NCBI GenBank assembly: GCA_032718475.1
Contig: JAUCBJ010007111.1
Location: 1-55,172 of the forward strand
DNA: 55,172 nucleotides
Direction of reading: 5' to 3'
From: Nemertoderma westbladi
Taxonomy: Eukaryota; Xenacoelomorpha; Nemertodermatida; Nemertodermatidae
The notes under the pieces were generated by a model. That model saw only the letters and a list, made by a program, of their open reading frames with translations, did no database searches and was not told where the DNA came from. Below, one piece after another: positions 44,179-53,944 of this stretch; positions within the stretch are counted from its first letter, which is position 1; each line of letters opens with the position of its first letter. The position numbers were made by a program, and so were the translations under genes.

Positions 44179-45899
44179 AGCTGCTATATGAGTTTATCGA
44201 TATTATAATTAATTATAATTTAGGCTAGCAGTCGTTGATGCCTCCCCCTCAATGCCTCCGGACAGCGCAAGCTCCTCAGCGCTAATGTACTGTCGCCGCT
44301 GTGTCTATCGCCAACGAGGTAACTGCACAACGACAACAACAACCAGCGCGAGTCACTCCACTGTCGGTCCCAAGGGCTTAGATTTCCTTCAGGTTCTTAC
44401 TGCAGAGGTAGGGCTACTTTCACAACTGCGACTCGCTACTGTAAACACACTTTAGTAGTAACATTCACCTATAAACTCACAAATTCCACACAACTGTCAC
44501 AAATTGTACACATTCGGGCCATTTGTCCGTTAATCAAGTGCCTTCCAGAATGCCACGTTATTATTATGTATCCCTGGATACTAGCAGTGCGCTATTTATT
44601 CCGTATGCTATTCAATGGGGCAAGCCTTTTATTGTTCTTTTAACTCGCTTCTAATTCTAGCGTGGTTGTTGCTATGGTGACATTATGGAAAGCTAGCGGT
44701 AGAATTAGGGTAATTCTCATGCATACAGATCTGGGATGCTATTTAATAGTAATTCTTTAATTGTCAATATTCCCCTTTATATATTATTTTATGAATTTTA
44801 TCGGCTATTGACTATACATTGGAGATTCTCGCACACTAATATACTTAATAGGGTGAATCTCCGCTCCCATGATCTATTAATTAATGGAATTTTGGGAATG
44901 TTATAAATTGTATAAAATGACAATTTATCAAATTCATTAGAGTATATGAATTTAAATTTATTCCCATAAATTTTATTATTTATCATTAAAACAGACATAA
45001 TTTTATTCCAGAGCATATCTGGGGACTAGGATCCTTAATTCTAGGAAATTTGTCTTTTTAAGAGTATCGGTAAGTGCTACGATATCTTAATCGACTAGAA
45101 TTTTAAAGGATCTGAATTTTAACAGATTTTGGATTTTCTTGGTTTACTAACTCCTTAGAGTTTATTTGTCTGCATTTACTCTATTATAACATTTGTTTTA
45201 ATAGATTTTTATAAATATTAAATAGTTAATATTTAGGATGGGCACCGATTTATTCCAGAACTTGTCTGGGGACGTTAACCACTGATTCTAGAATTTTGTC
45301 TTTCAAGTATATCGGTGGGTGCCGCGATATCTTAATCGACTAGAATTACAGATGGTCAAAGGGTTTAACAGATTTATTTTGCGTTGTACGCTACTGTTAA
45401 AGGGACATCACACTACTATATGTATTATTTAATATACGGTATGAGAGCAATATTGCAAGAAGCAATGTCAGTGAGAAGAGGCAAGTCGTTTCCAAGGTCT
45501 ACCCAGAGCTTGGTTTAGCCGAGACACGAGGATCTGAACTTTGCATTCCTAATACTCTACTTACCAATAATACTTGAGTATAGTAGGAGCTTTATTGTAC
45601 TTTAATAAGTACGGATATTTCATCTTACTGTAGTCACGCATTTATAATATGATACGGACAGTAAGGAAAGAGAAAAAAGAATTATTTCTCGCCGTTGCAC
45701 TAAATATATAATATAAGTAATTAAGTAATAAACACAAGTATATTGCACTAATCTACTAAATAATCGCTAAAATAACATTCTACTAAATAAAATTAAAGAA
45801 AACGATTATTATAAAATTACATAATAATACATACCTAAATATAAAAATAATAAAATACGAATATAAAATAATATGGTCACACACCCACTCCAGACGCTG
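44179..45899. other. Mostly noncoding DNA with a diverged direct repeat
   Basis: 44200-44460 is GC-richer with one short frame of no recognised content; the rest is AT-rich. Positions 45003-45130 and 45250-45375 are diverged direct copies (TTATTCCAGA, GTCTGGGGAC, then ATATCTTAATCGACTAGAAT). They could be remnants of LTRs or of a leader duplication. No coding signal is seen. Confidence 0.5.
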
Positions 45900-46255
45900 T
45901 TACGTTGGGGAGTCCCTAGATGTTTGTTTGATTAGGGAGGTGGTCGTGGGAAGAGTATCTTGCCTTCCATAGTTTCCGGACAGTTCTCTGTCTCTTTCCA
46001 GTAAACATAAACGACCAACTGGGCGATTGAGCTGCTGTGTTTCGAATACAATTCCAGGTTTCTTCTTCGTCCTGGAATAGTGACGATAGAAACATCGCTT
46101 CAAATACACGACGGCCTTACAAAGCCGATTCCAGGAGCTATAGTGGTCCATCGCTCCCTGCAGGAGAGGTGAGAGTCCCTGCGAGACGTCTGGTGTTCCA
46201 TATCTCCAGTCTCTCTCTCTGATCTCCACAACAGACCCATTTGCGGCGGGGGAGT
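45900..46255 (-). pseudogene. Second BEL/Pao element: pol linker fragment before integrase
   Basis: The segment YSSWNRLCKAVVYLKRCFY followed by a charged stretch resembles the linker that precedes the integrase zinc module in BEL/Pao pol (SSW-RL---VA-LKR pattern). It is directly joined to the protease end at 46256, so the reverse transcriptase is deleted. It differs from the linker at 35100-35500, so it comes from a different family. Confidence 0.5.
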
Positions 46256-47762
46256 TTAGATCCACAGCGTCGTCCCCTGAAATGTGTAGTACAGACAGAT
46301 GAATCTTTCCATGAGTGTTCTACGGGAAGGTCCAGTGAAGTACCAACCTACTCTCGTTCTTCCCGCATATGTTTGTAATGGTTGCGGTCGAGCAGGCCGT
46401 TTTTCTAACGTCTCTAGCGCCTCATGCGCATTTTGGCCGATGAGTATCTGTACCCCTGGGTAGTCGGTGTTGAATCTAGGGATCTCATGGTGCTGGGTGA
46501 AATCGTCTTCATCCCAGTTATAAGGTTCCACTTGGCTGGTAGCAAAGTTCTTTATCCCCACCATTTTTACTGACCTTATGCTGTGTTCTCCTAGTTCGTC
46601 CTGGGGAGTGGACAACGAGCCTACATAGTAGTCTGTAGCTACGGTAGATTTCCAAACCTGCATAATTCCTGAAAGGTTCAACTTAGTTCGGAACTTGGGT
46701 TGTCCAGCAAAGATGTCTTCGGCTAGTTCTTTGTCGATGAATGTTCCTGTGCTGCCGGAGTCCAGGAGGGCGTTGACTATAAAACTCTTTCTTGGCCCAT
46801 GGACTCTCAGCTGAACTACGGGGAATTCCCGAATTCCGACGTTGGAAGTTGGCATTTTCCAAGATGGTTGTCGGTCCGGAATATTCGATTGGACTTCATT
46901 ATCGGTCTCAGTCTCATACGTAAGCGCTCGATACACAGCGGTGTTTATCATATAACAGGATTCGTTTTCGTCGGAGAATTCGTCCGTGTAGAATCCTTCC
47001 ATCTCAGAGCTGTGGTCAGTGTCGTTCACATCACTGAATTGGACATGTAGTTCGGGCTCACTTACCTGACTTGTACGGGTTCTTTCAAATTCTGTGTGCA
47101 GCAAGATATGATGTTTCGCGCCGCACTTAGCACACCTAGCATCTGAGTAACAGGTCCTCCGTTGGTGTCCTCATCTGAGACAATTATAACACAACCGCTT
47201 ATCCCACATGACTTCGCGTCTATCCTTTAAGGATTTCTTTAAGAATTCATCACACACACTTAAACGATGGGGCCCGTCGCACAATGAACATTTCGGTTTG
47301 ATGTTACTTACTTTACCTTTGGTAGTGTTGTGCACACTCGTTCTTTCCTCGGGCTTTCTTCCATGAATTCTCTTAGGAGACGTAGGAGGAGTTTTTGTTA
47401 TCTGTTCTCTCCTGTCACTGGTTCGAGACTTAAATTTACTTACGTCCTTCGGTGTTTTGTTGACATAGTAAGATCTTTTGGTGTCTTTCCCGCTGTTCTC
47501 CTCGTGAGAGGTTTGGCTTTCGCCGTCGTCTGTATAACACACTGGTGTTACCTTTCTCCTAGAAACGGGTTTTTCACTTACCTCACTTTCAGGAGTCTTC
47601 TCTCTAGACTGTTTTAGGAGTTGTAATCTTACCTCTCGGTTTAAGAATGACAGAAGGTCCGTCATGGTTGGATCTCTATGTTGTTGGTCCATAAAATAGA
47701 GAACCTTTTTGTCCCAGCGAGTACCTACTTCACCCTTTGGCAAAGCTGATGCTAAGGCTCCT
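46256..47762 (-). pseudogene. Second BEL/Pao element: gag C-terminus and aspartic protease
   Basis: From 47762 downward the minus strand encodes the gag tail (LASALPKGEVGTRWDKK, MTDLLSFLNREVRL) and the Cys/His region with CSLCDGPHRLSVCDEF and CYNCLR. A TGA at 47171-47173 falls inside the next CCHC knuckle. The frame goes on with HQRRTC and CAKCGAKHHILLH, then an acidic spacer. The aspartic protease shows NALLDSGSTGTFIDKELAED and QILIGQNAHEAL, then TRVGWYFTGP. The gag N-terminus is missing where an RTE fragment abuts at 47763. The presumed Gag-Pro polyprotein would form particles and process itself. It is cut on both sides, so it appears to be a nested remnant. Confidence 0.85.
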
Positions 47763-48078
47763 GAGGTGTCTCATTGGTTCCCCCAAGCTTGACACTAGAA
47801 CAAAATCGCCTCCGCTTTGCAGGACATTGCTTTCGCTGTGAGGACCAGCCAGTGCATAATCTTGTACTTTGGCAGCCTCATGGAGTGAATAAGCATGGTG
47901 GACAGCCCATGACTTTCTTGAGACGCATCTTAAAGGACACTGGCCTTAAAGATGCGGATGATCTAGCAAATGTCATGGGTGATAGGGAGTTGTGGCGGTG
48001 CAATTTTGTTGACAAGCCGGCACAGCATTCTTAAAAATGCAGCTGCAATGCAGCATGCCGATCCTAGTAGTAGTAGTA
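47763..48078 (+). mobile_element. RTE family 1, short 3' fragment
   Basis: GAGGTGTCTCATTGG to the (TAG)n tail, 316 bp, almost identical to the fragment at 31991-32359. No target duplication is visible (left CTAAGGCTCCT, right TGGTTGATACTGG). The left flank is BEL/Pao gag and the right flank is the family 1 gag-like ORF, so the copy sits at a rearrangement joint. Confidence 0.9.
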
Positions 48079-51000
48079 TGGTTGATACTGGGGTTGATGT
48101 TAATATATTGGGGCCCATGCACCTATCCGCAATAACTCTCCCCTCCCCTGGATATATGTTATGTCCTTGCATGCTGTAGTCATACTGCTGTGTTGGTACC
48201 GGTATAGGCCTATCCACTTCTGGCCTACCTGCCGGTATGTACTCTGAGACTTCCGGGTTTAATCCCGATGTCCGCGCTGCCCTATCGCCTATATTATCTC
48301 TCCCAGCATGGCATATGGTATGTGCAGTAAGGCCTACAGTATGTCCTGCAGTCTGTATGTGTCGCTCGGGATCGAAGTTTAACCTTCTCGAATAATCTTC
48401 CCCGTGGCTACCGTATTCTCGATCGGTAGGTAGATCCCGTCGGGAAGTTTCTCTTCGACCCCCTCTACTGTTCTCGTCCTCGTACCGGTACACCCTGTAC
48501 CCTCCTCTCGGTGTATAGTACACCTCGTCAGGTCGCGTTTCTCCGGGACGATGGCAATCTCCCGGAGTTCGACCCCATCGACTCTCGAACTCCATCTCTA
48601 CTACCGATGGCTCGCTATCCGTCCTCGCTCTCCTGTCGTTTGCAACAACACTTCTTCTACTCTCTTCCCTTCTTCTCTCTACAGTGCAGTATCCCCGCTC
48701 GTGAGATCTCTCGTCGACCTCTCGGTTAAACTCCACTGTTCTTCTTCCCTCTTCTGATTGGGCTCGATGTCTCGTCGCTCACCCTCTCGCGACGTCAACC
48801 TGTCTCTCTCTGCTCGATCGCACGCCGCTGGGGATACTCGTAACCCCCCTACTATCCTCCATCGCCGGGTGCTGCGGTTCACCTAATTCGCCCCGCTCAT
48901 TATCCGCCGATGCTTGTGGGACACTCTTTGCCCCCCCCCCCCCCCCCCCCCTCTCGCCGCTAATCTCTCGTTGTGGGGCTCCTGTAGCCCCCCCCCCCCC
49001 CCACTCGCCACCTATTACTTCACTATCTCTTAATCCACTTCTACATCCCTCTCTAGTCGACACACTAACCCTACTGCGGCTGGGTCTGTTCACCCCGGCC
49101 TCTCCCTCTACTACTGCGTGGCCTACCAGGCCCCCCTCGGGTTGACTCAACCCCGCCACTTCCTGCCTGCTAACTACGCGGCCTACCAGGCCCTCATTGG
49201 GGTTTCTCACCCCCGCCACCTCCTGCCTACTAACTACGTGGCCTACCAGGCCCTCATTGGTGTTTCTCACCCCCGCCACCTCTTGCCTACTAACTACATG
49301 GCCTACCAGGCCCTCATTGGGGTTTCTCACCCCCACCACCTCTTGCCTACTAACTACGTGGCCTACCAGGTCCTCATTGGGGTCTCTCACCCCCGCCACC
49401 TCTCGCCTACTAACTACGTGGCCTACCAGGCTCTCATTTGCCGGGCCACCCACGTCCGCCACGTTTATATTAATAGCACCATTATTAACATTGTCTTCTA
49501 AATCAATTAAATTATTTTGTGCGTCCGAATTAAGATTATTTGAATTATTTTGCGTATTTATGTTATTCGAATTATTTTGGATATTCGGATTTAAATTATT
49601 TGAATTATTTTGTAAATTCGAATCTACACTATTTGAATTATTTCCTACATTTATATTAAAATCGTTCGGATTTAAATTACTACTACCGGGCAAAATATTA
49701 TTTCCTGCAATGAAAGTTTGATTAGGGTTATCCACTACGGTACTATTAATATTAACGTTTTCTACTGTATTATTATTATTACCCCCCCCCCCCCCCCCCC
49801 CGCCCGTACGGTCACACCAGTCTTGGGTCTGTCATCCGGTCCCTGTAAGTGGGGTATTAATGAATATTTCCCTAACTTCTGGCTCCTCGTAACTACTACC
49901 CGAGCCAGCCTCGCTCTCTGACAGCCCCATCTGCGCCAGTTCTAGTCGGCACTTCTGTTTCGCCTGATACTGCATAAGTCCCCTCAACCGGGCGTGCATG
50001 TCATCCTGCACACGCTTTCCCGTTCTCTCTCTCTCCCTGTCCTCTCGCAAACTCTGCTTGGCCAATTCCGCCTCTCTCGCAACTCTCTCAAGTCGTCTCA
50101 CCTCGCACTCTCTTCGCTCATTCCCCTCTCTCGCCCCACGCTCTTTACGTTCATTCTCCTCTCTCGCCTCACGCTCTTTACGTTCATTCTCCGCTCTCAC
50201 CTCATGCTCACTACGTTCACTCGCCTCTGCCGCATCTCGCTCTTCTTGCTCCTTCCTTTCCCTCCTTCCTATCTCTTCACACTCCTTAAAGCTTTTCGCG
50301 ACCCTCTCGGCCCTCTCTTTATTCTCTCTGGCCAGCTCTCTCTCTTTCTCTAGTAACGCACTCCCTTCTTCCAACTGACTCTCTAATTCTCTCTGGTCTA
50401 GCGCCACCAGATCGAGCTGGCACGCCAGATCTATTTCTAGCACCTGTCTTACTTTTGCGGAGGATGTATCAGACTTATCGGTCGCGACGGACTCCCGCCG
50501 CCTTCCCGTCCTACTGACTTTCCCCCGCTTTCTGGAATTTTCGCCGACCGATGAGACCGAATCCTTGGGGTTAACCTCGGATTCGCCCTCCTGCGGTCCC
50601 CTCCAACCCACTAACTTAATTCCCCGGGCATCGACTAAGTATGGCCCTATGTACACTACACCAGGCTCCATACCCCTACATTCCCACAGTTCAAACAGTT
50701 CAGTGGCGACCCTTCTCGCTCTCTCATTGGCTAGTTCTCCCTGGCCAAAGCGCACTAAATAATCAAAATGTTTATTCGACTCACCTAGCCGCTTCTCTAA
50801 CTTCACCTGGTCTATCTTGGCCCCTTCTTTGGCTTCCCTTAGTTGCTTTCTGGTCGCATTATAGGCCTGTCAGAGCCGGTTGCTGACTCCGACGTCCTCG
50901 TCGCCGACATCCCCTCTTTCTCTCCGTGTTCGGCGTCGTACCGGCGGCCCCACCGTCGCCGTTCTGGTGGGCCGCCCATCGCCCTCGGCCTGTGGCTGGC

Positions 51001-51229
51001 CGGCGACATCGGTACGTCGACCGCCGTCGTGCGTCGACTCGTCTCTCCCTTCTCTCAACTCGCTCGTCCCTTCCTCTGGTAGATGACCGCCCTCCGCTTG
51101 GGCTGCCGGATCATTCGGGGTTGACGAGTCCGGCGTCCTGGGTCGGTACCGTCGCGTCGTGGCCTCGCGGATCGTTTCGTTCATATCGTCCGGGGTCTGC
51201 GGCAGTGTTGTCTCTTCTTCCTGACTCAT
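48079..51229 (-). pseudogene. Gag-like ORF of LTR family 1 (about 1050 codons, three in-frame TGA codons)
   Basis: ATG at 51229 (MSQEEETTLPQTPDD) lies 58 bp inside the 5' LTR border. The frame stays the same down to 48079 and is broken only by TGA at 50870-50872, 49832-49834 and 48779-48781. Domains in order are: an acidic/Arg-rich start; a helical block (LEKRLGESNKHFDYLVRF, WECRGMEPGVVYIGPYLVD); a long Glu/Arg coiled coil (about 50100-50450); an Asn-rich region (49500-49735); six copies of a 20-residue repeat (EGLVGHVVSRQEVAGVRNP); poly-Gly stretches; and an Arg/Glu/Tyr-rich end. There are no zinc knuckles, protease or polymerase. By position it would be the structural protein, but it matches no gag family I know. 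The far end is cut by the RTE fragment at 48078. Confidence 0.6.
49110..49440 (-). repeat. 60-bp tandem repeat within the gag-like ORF (six 20-residue units)
   Basis: On the plus strand GTGGCCTACCAGGCCCTCAT, then TGGGGTTTCTCACCCCCGCC, then ACCTCTTGCCTACTAACTAC recurs six times, in frame with the minus-strand ORF. The plus-strand open frames here are antisense by-products. Confidence 0.93.
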
Positions 51230-51286
51230 CTTTAACTTTACTTGTCGGTGGCTGGCAGTCAGTTCAGGCAATTGGATCTTTATTAC

Positions 51287-51854
51287 TGTGACGGGATCCG
51301 AGAATCCTGACTGGTGTGGTTTATTTACGCATCCCCGCCGCCAGTAAAAGAGTTTGTTGTGTTGTTATCGTTCCGACGTTATTAATGGATATAAAATATA
51401 GTATAGAATAAATGAATAGACAGATAGCACAGTTGATGGTGAAATCAGAATATACCGGTAAAATATTGATGGTGGTGGTGGCAACGGTAATAAAGGTTCC
51501 CGTTCTGCCCTAACCCAACTAACTAGATTGACTGAATGAATGAAACATCAATGGGTAATATACTGCACTGGTTTGGCCGTATTTCTCAGCGGATGCCTGC
51601 CTCCCATTGGCTAATAACCCAATTCTCGCCCTCCTATCTCTCTGGGAGTGTTTTCCCCCTCCACTGTCACTTTCCCTCTCCCGGAGGTGTAACCTCTGAC
51701 CCCCGTGTGTGTGTCGCCCTTTGGGGTTTGTTGTCCCCGTTTATTGGGGGTGATACGAGGTTGACTGGCAATCAACCTCGTACTCCCCAATATTGCTTAA
51801 AGGCCTCGCTTGCCCAACTTTATGGGGTGGTTAGCGGAATTGAATTCGCTAACA
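51287..51854 (-). repeat. 5' LTR of family 1 (568 bp)
   Basis: TGTGACGGGATCC ... TTCGCTAACA, with TG...CA termini, same length as the 3' LTR at 28499. The outer 5 bp are GTTTT (51855-51859). I did not identify a convincing tRNA primer-binding match in the bases following it on the minus strand (GTAATAAAGATCC). Confidence 0.93.
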
Positions 51855-51859
51855 GTTTT

Positions 51860-52297
51860 ATTTTATGGGACTTTCCAAATATTTAACGGTGCCCATGTCT
51901 GCCTCTTGCGTATCCGAAGGTCTTCACCTGACTTTCTGATCCAAGATCCCAAGTACCTGAAGTCATTAACGTGCTCAAGAAAGCCATTATTAGATCTTAT
52001 TCCCTTACGATCAGACATTTGTTGAGGGCTGTCTCGGTTGACTGTCATGATTTTGGTCTTCGTTGAATTTACAAAAAGACCAGTACTAGAAACAACCTGT
52101 TCCAATTAGCAGAGGGGCCTTTGGGCTCCCTCTAGTGATTCTGACAGTACCCTTAAGTCATCAGCAAAGTCTATATCAGTAAGGTACTTGGCAGGATTTC
52201 CTCTACTTCTCGTGCCAGTAGGGGGTGTTACCATCACCCCATCTTTATTAAGATGGTCTAAGGACATGCGTAGAACATAGTCAACCACAATTACGAA
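51860..52297 (-). mobile_element. RTE family 1-like copy that was the target of the family 1 LTR element
   Basis: The minus strand encodes VDYVLRMSLDHLNKDGVM, DIDFADDLRVLSESLEG, then GLFVNSTKTKIMTVN and NDFRYLGSWIRKSGEDLR, with one stop and a frameshift. It ends at the GTTTT duplication in WAPLNIWKVP, and a short continuation is found beyond the far LTR at about 28470-28493. It is more diverged than the fragments at 31991 and 47763. Confidence 0.85.
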
Positions 52298-52690
52298 TAC
52301 GTTACAAATAAGATTGTTTTATTTATTTATACTGTATAATTCAAATATAAAATTAATAACTGTTCATCCGCATTCCATTGCCTGCCCATATTACTGCCCT
52401 TACATTATTTATATATTTTAATATATATATTGAGTATATATACATATATATATATTACATTGAATTATCTGTACGTACAGCGTACATACACTATACATTA
52501 TGGAAACTACCATTGAGTGACCCACCCGATTGTTCTGAAAACCTGCTCATGTTGGCAGGGATCCCAATTTATTTTTCCACGTGACATTACTTCTCTGTCC
52601 AAATCTCAAGATTGGATTACATATAGCATAATAATTGCTGTCATTAAATTATTTGACAAGCCGGCACAGCATTCTTAATATATATGTAAT
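52298..52690. other. AT-rich noncoding DNA with an RTE tail remnant
   Basis: Mostly TATA-type microsatellite. Positions 52652-52678 (GACAAGCCGGCACAGCATTC plus TTAA) are a perfect scrap of the RTE family 1 C-terminus on the plus strand. Confidence 0.6.
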
Positions 52691-53866
52691 TGTTCGCGCT
52701 TTCAGACCTTTGGCAGTTTAACCCGCCAAATTAGGATGTCTTCTAGATAATAAATCACTTTTAGCCTATGACAAGTATTTAATTCACTACATTAGTCGAA
52801 ACCAATCTGTGCGCGATCATTCACCCGCTGGATATACCCGGGAGATTGGGTTCGACGGCTTAATCTTATTGCTATGTAAGCTTAATGTATTATTCGACTG
52901 ACAGTATTATATAATCTCTGACAATATTATTCACCTTCGGGGAATATTAACAGTTCCTTTAGGACGTGGCGCTCTATCTATATACACAGAGTTATGACTT
53001 AAACTACTCACAACGATATGGCTTAGTTATAATTCACATATATGGCGCATTCTTTAGGAAATGCTTCGTTATCAGTATCACTCATACACAATGCTGCACA
53101 ATACTGCACACTGATCTGCCGATCTTCACTGATTTTAGTTATATATAAAAGGAACACGGACCGACTCATGTAGGGTCTATCAAATAACATTAGATTCACT
53201 TCAAACCACTTTAACATAAGTCACAATCGTTATATGTAACCTTTCTCTCTTACCTTCGGTATATCAAGAATATTGGGTTTTCGGGGTTATTTATCGTTAT
53301 TCCAAATATAATAATTCATCAACCATATTATGAAGAACTGACAGTAAATAGCAGTATAACAATATAAAAGTATGCACAGGTATGTTTGATTAGGTATGTT
53401 GAGTTGCATGAGTTGTGACAATCAGTCATCAGTTTGGATTGATAACGGATATATGTCCTTATAATTAAGCCTACTAGTGTAAGGCACAGAGAAAGAGCAT
53501 AAAAATAGAGCTTAGAATCACAAAAAACACTAAAAACTGATAAGAATAACCTTATTTACAAAAGCTTCCACCCACCACAGAGAAAGAGCATACAGATAGG
53601 AAAATTCAGTTCAGTAGATCTGTGATAGGTCGAAATCAAAACCAACTCAAATCCTATTGGCAGGTACAGAAAGCAGGGCTGTGGAGCAACCTTCCCAAGC
53701 TGGTTGGACGATCAAACATAGCCCAGATCCCTTCGCACAGCAAATCAGCCAATCAGCCGGTAGCTTGCACTATTCGAGTTATAGATCCCTTTTGAGAGTA
53801 TTCCAGCGCCTGGGGGGAACTGGTTAGCAAGGCGAACGAATCAGTTATCCCACAAAAGCTTTTACA
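52691..53866 (-). mobile_element. Family 2 LTR, copy c (3' LTR of an element running off the window)
   Basis: TGTTCGCGCTTTCAGACC to CTTTTACA, 1176 bp, TG...CA. On the minus strand GGGAGCGG (polypurine tract, 53867-53874) adjoins its start and the CCHC ORF ends 71 bp further upstream. The LTR shares blocks along its length with copies a and b. Confidence 0.9.
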
Positions 53867-53944
53867 CCGCTCCCAGAAAATGGGATTTAAGTCTATAAAA
53901 TATACAAAATCACAGTTTCTAAAATACATAAATACTCTAAACAG

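Larger units (their letters stand above)
28494..51859 (-). mobile_element. Composite LTR retrotransposon, family 1, 23.4 kb with nested insertions
   Basis: Two 568-bp direct repeats (28499-29066 and 51287-51854) are flanked outside by GTTTT on both sides (28494-28498 and 51855-51859), the expected 5-bp target duplication. The outer flanks both match RTE family 1 on the minus strand: TGGAAAGTCCCAT to the right, and CGGAACCTTAAGG read from the left flank. They correspond to adjacent parts of that RTE, so the target was one RTE copy. The interior holds a gag-like ORF, a BEL/Pao pol and the exonuclease/CCHC ORF, with family 2, L2-like, RTE and other BEL/Pao material nested in it. Whether the pol belongs to this family or is nested is unresolved. 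Confidence 0.85.

Noticed and set aside
48079-48179. Plus-strand MVDTGVDVNIL resembling a retropepsin active site, right after the RTE tail
   Set aside because: The match is only about ten residues, the frame ends soon after, and the minus strand carries a long continuous gag-like frame through the same bases. Probably chance.
49994-50378. Plus-strand Leu/Ser-rich frames that look like transmembrane proteins
   Set aside because: They are antisense to the Glu/Arg coiled coil of the gag-like ORF.
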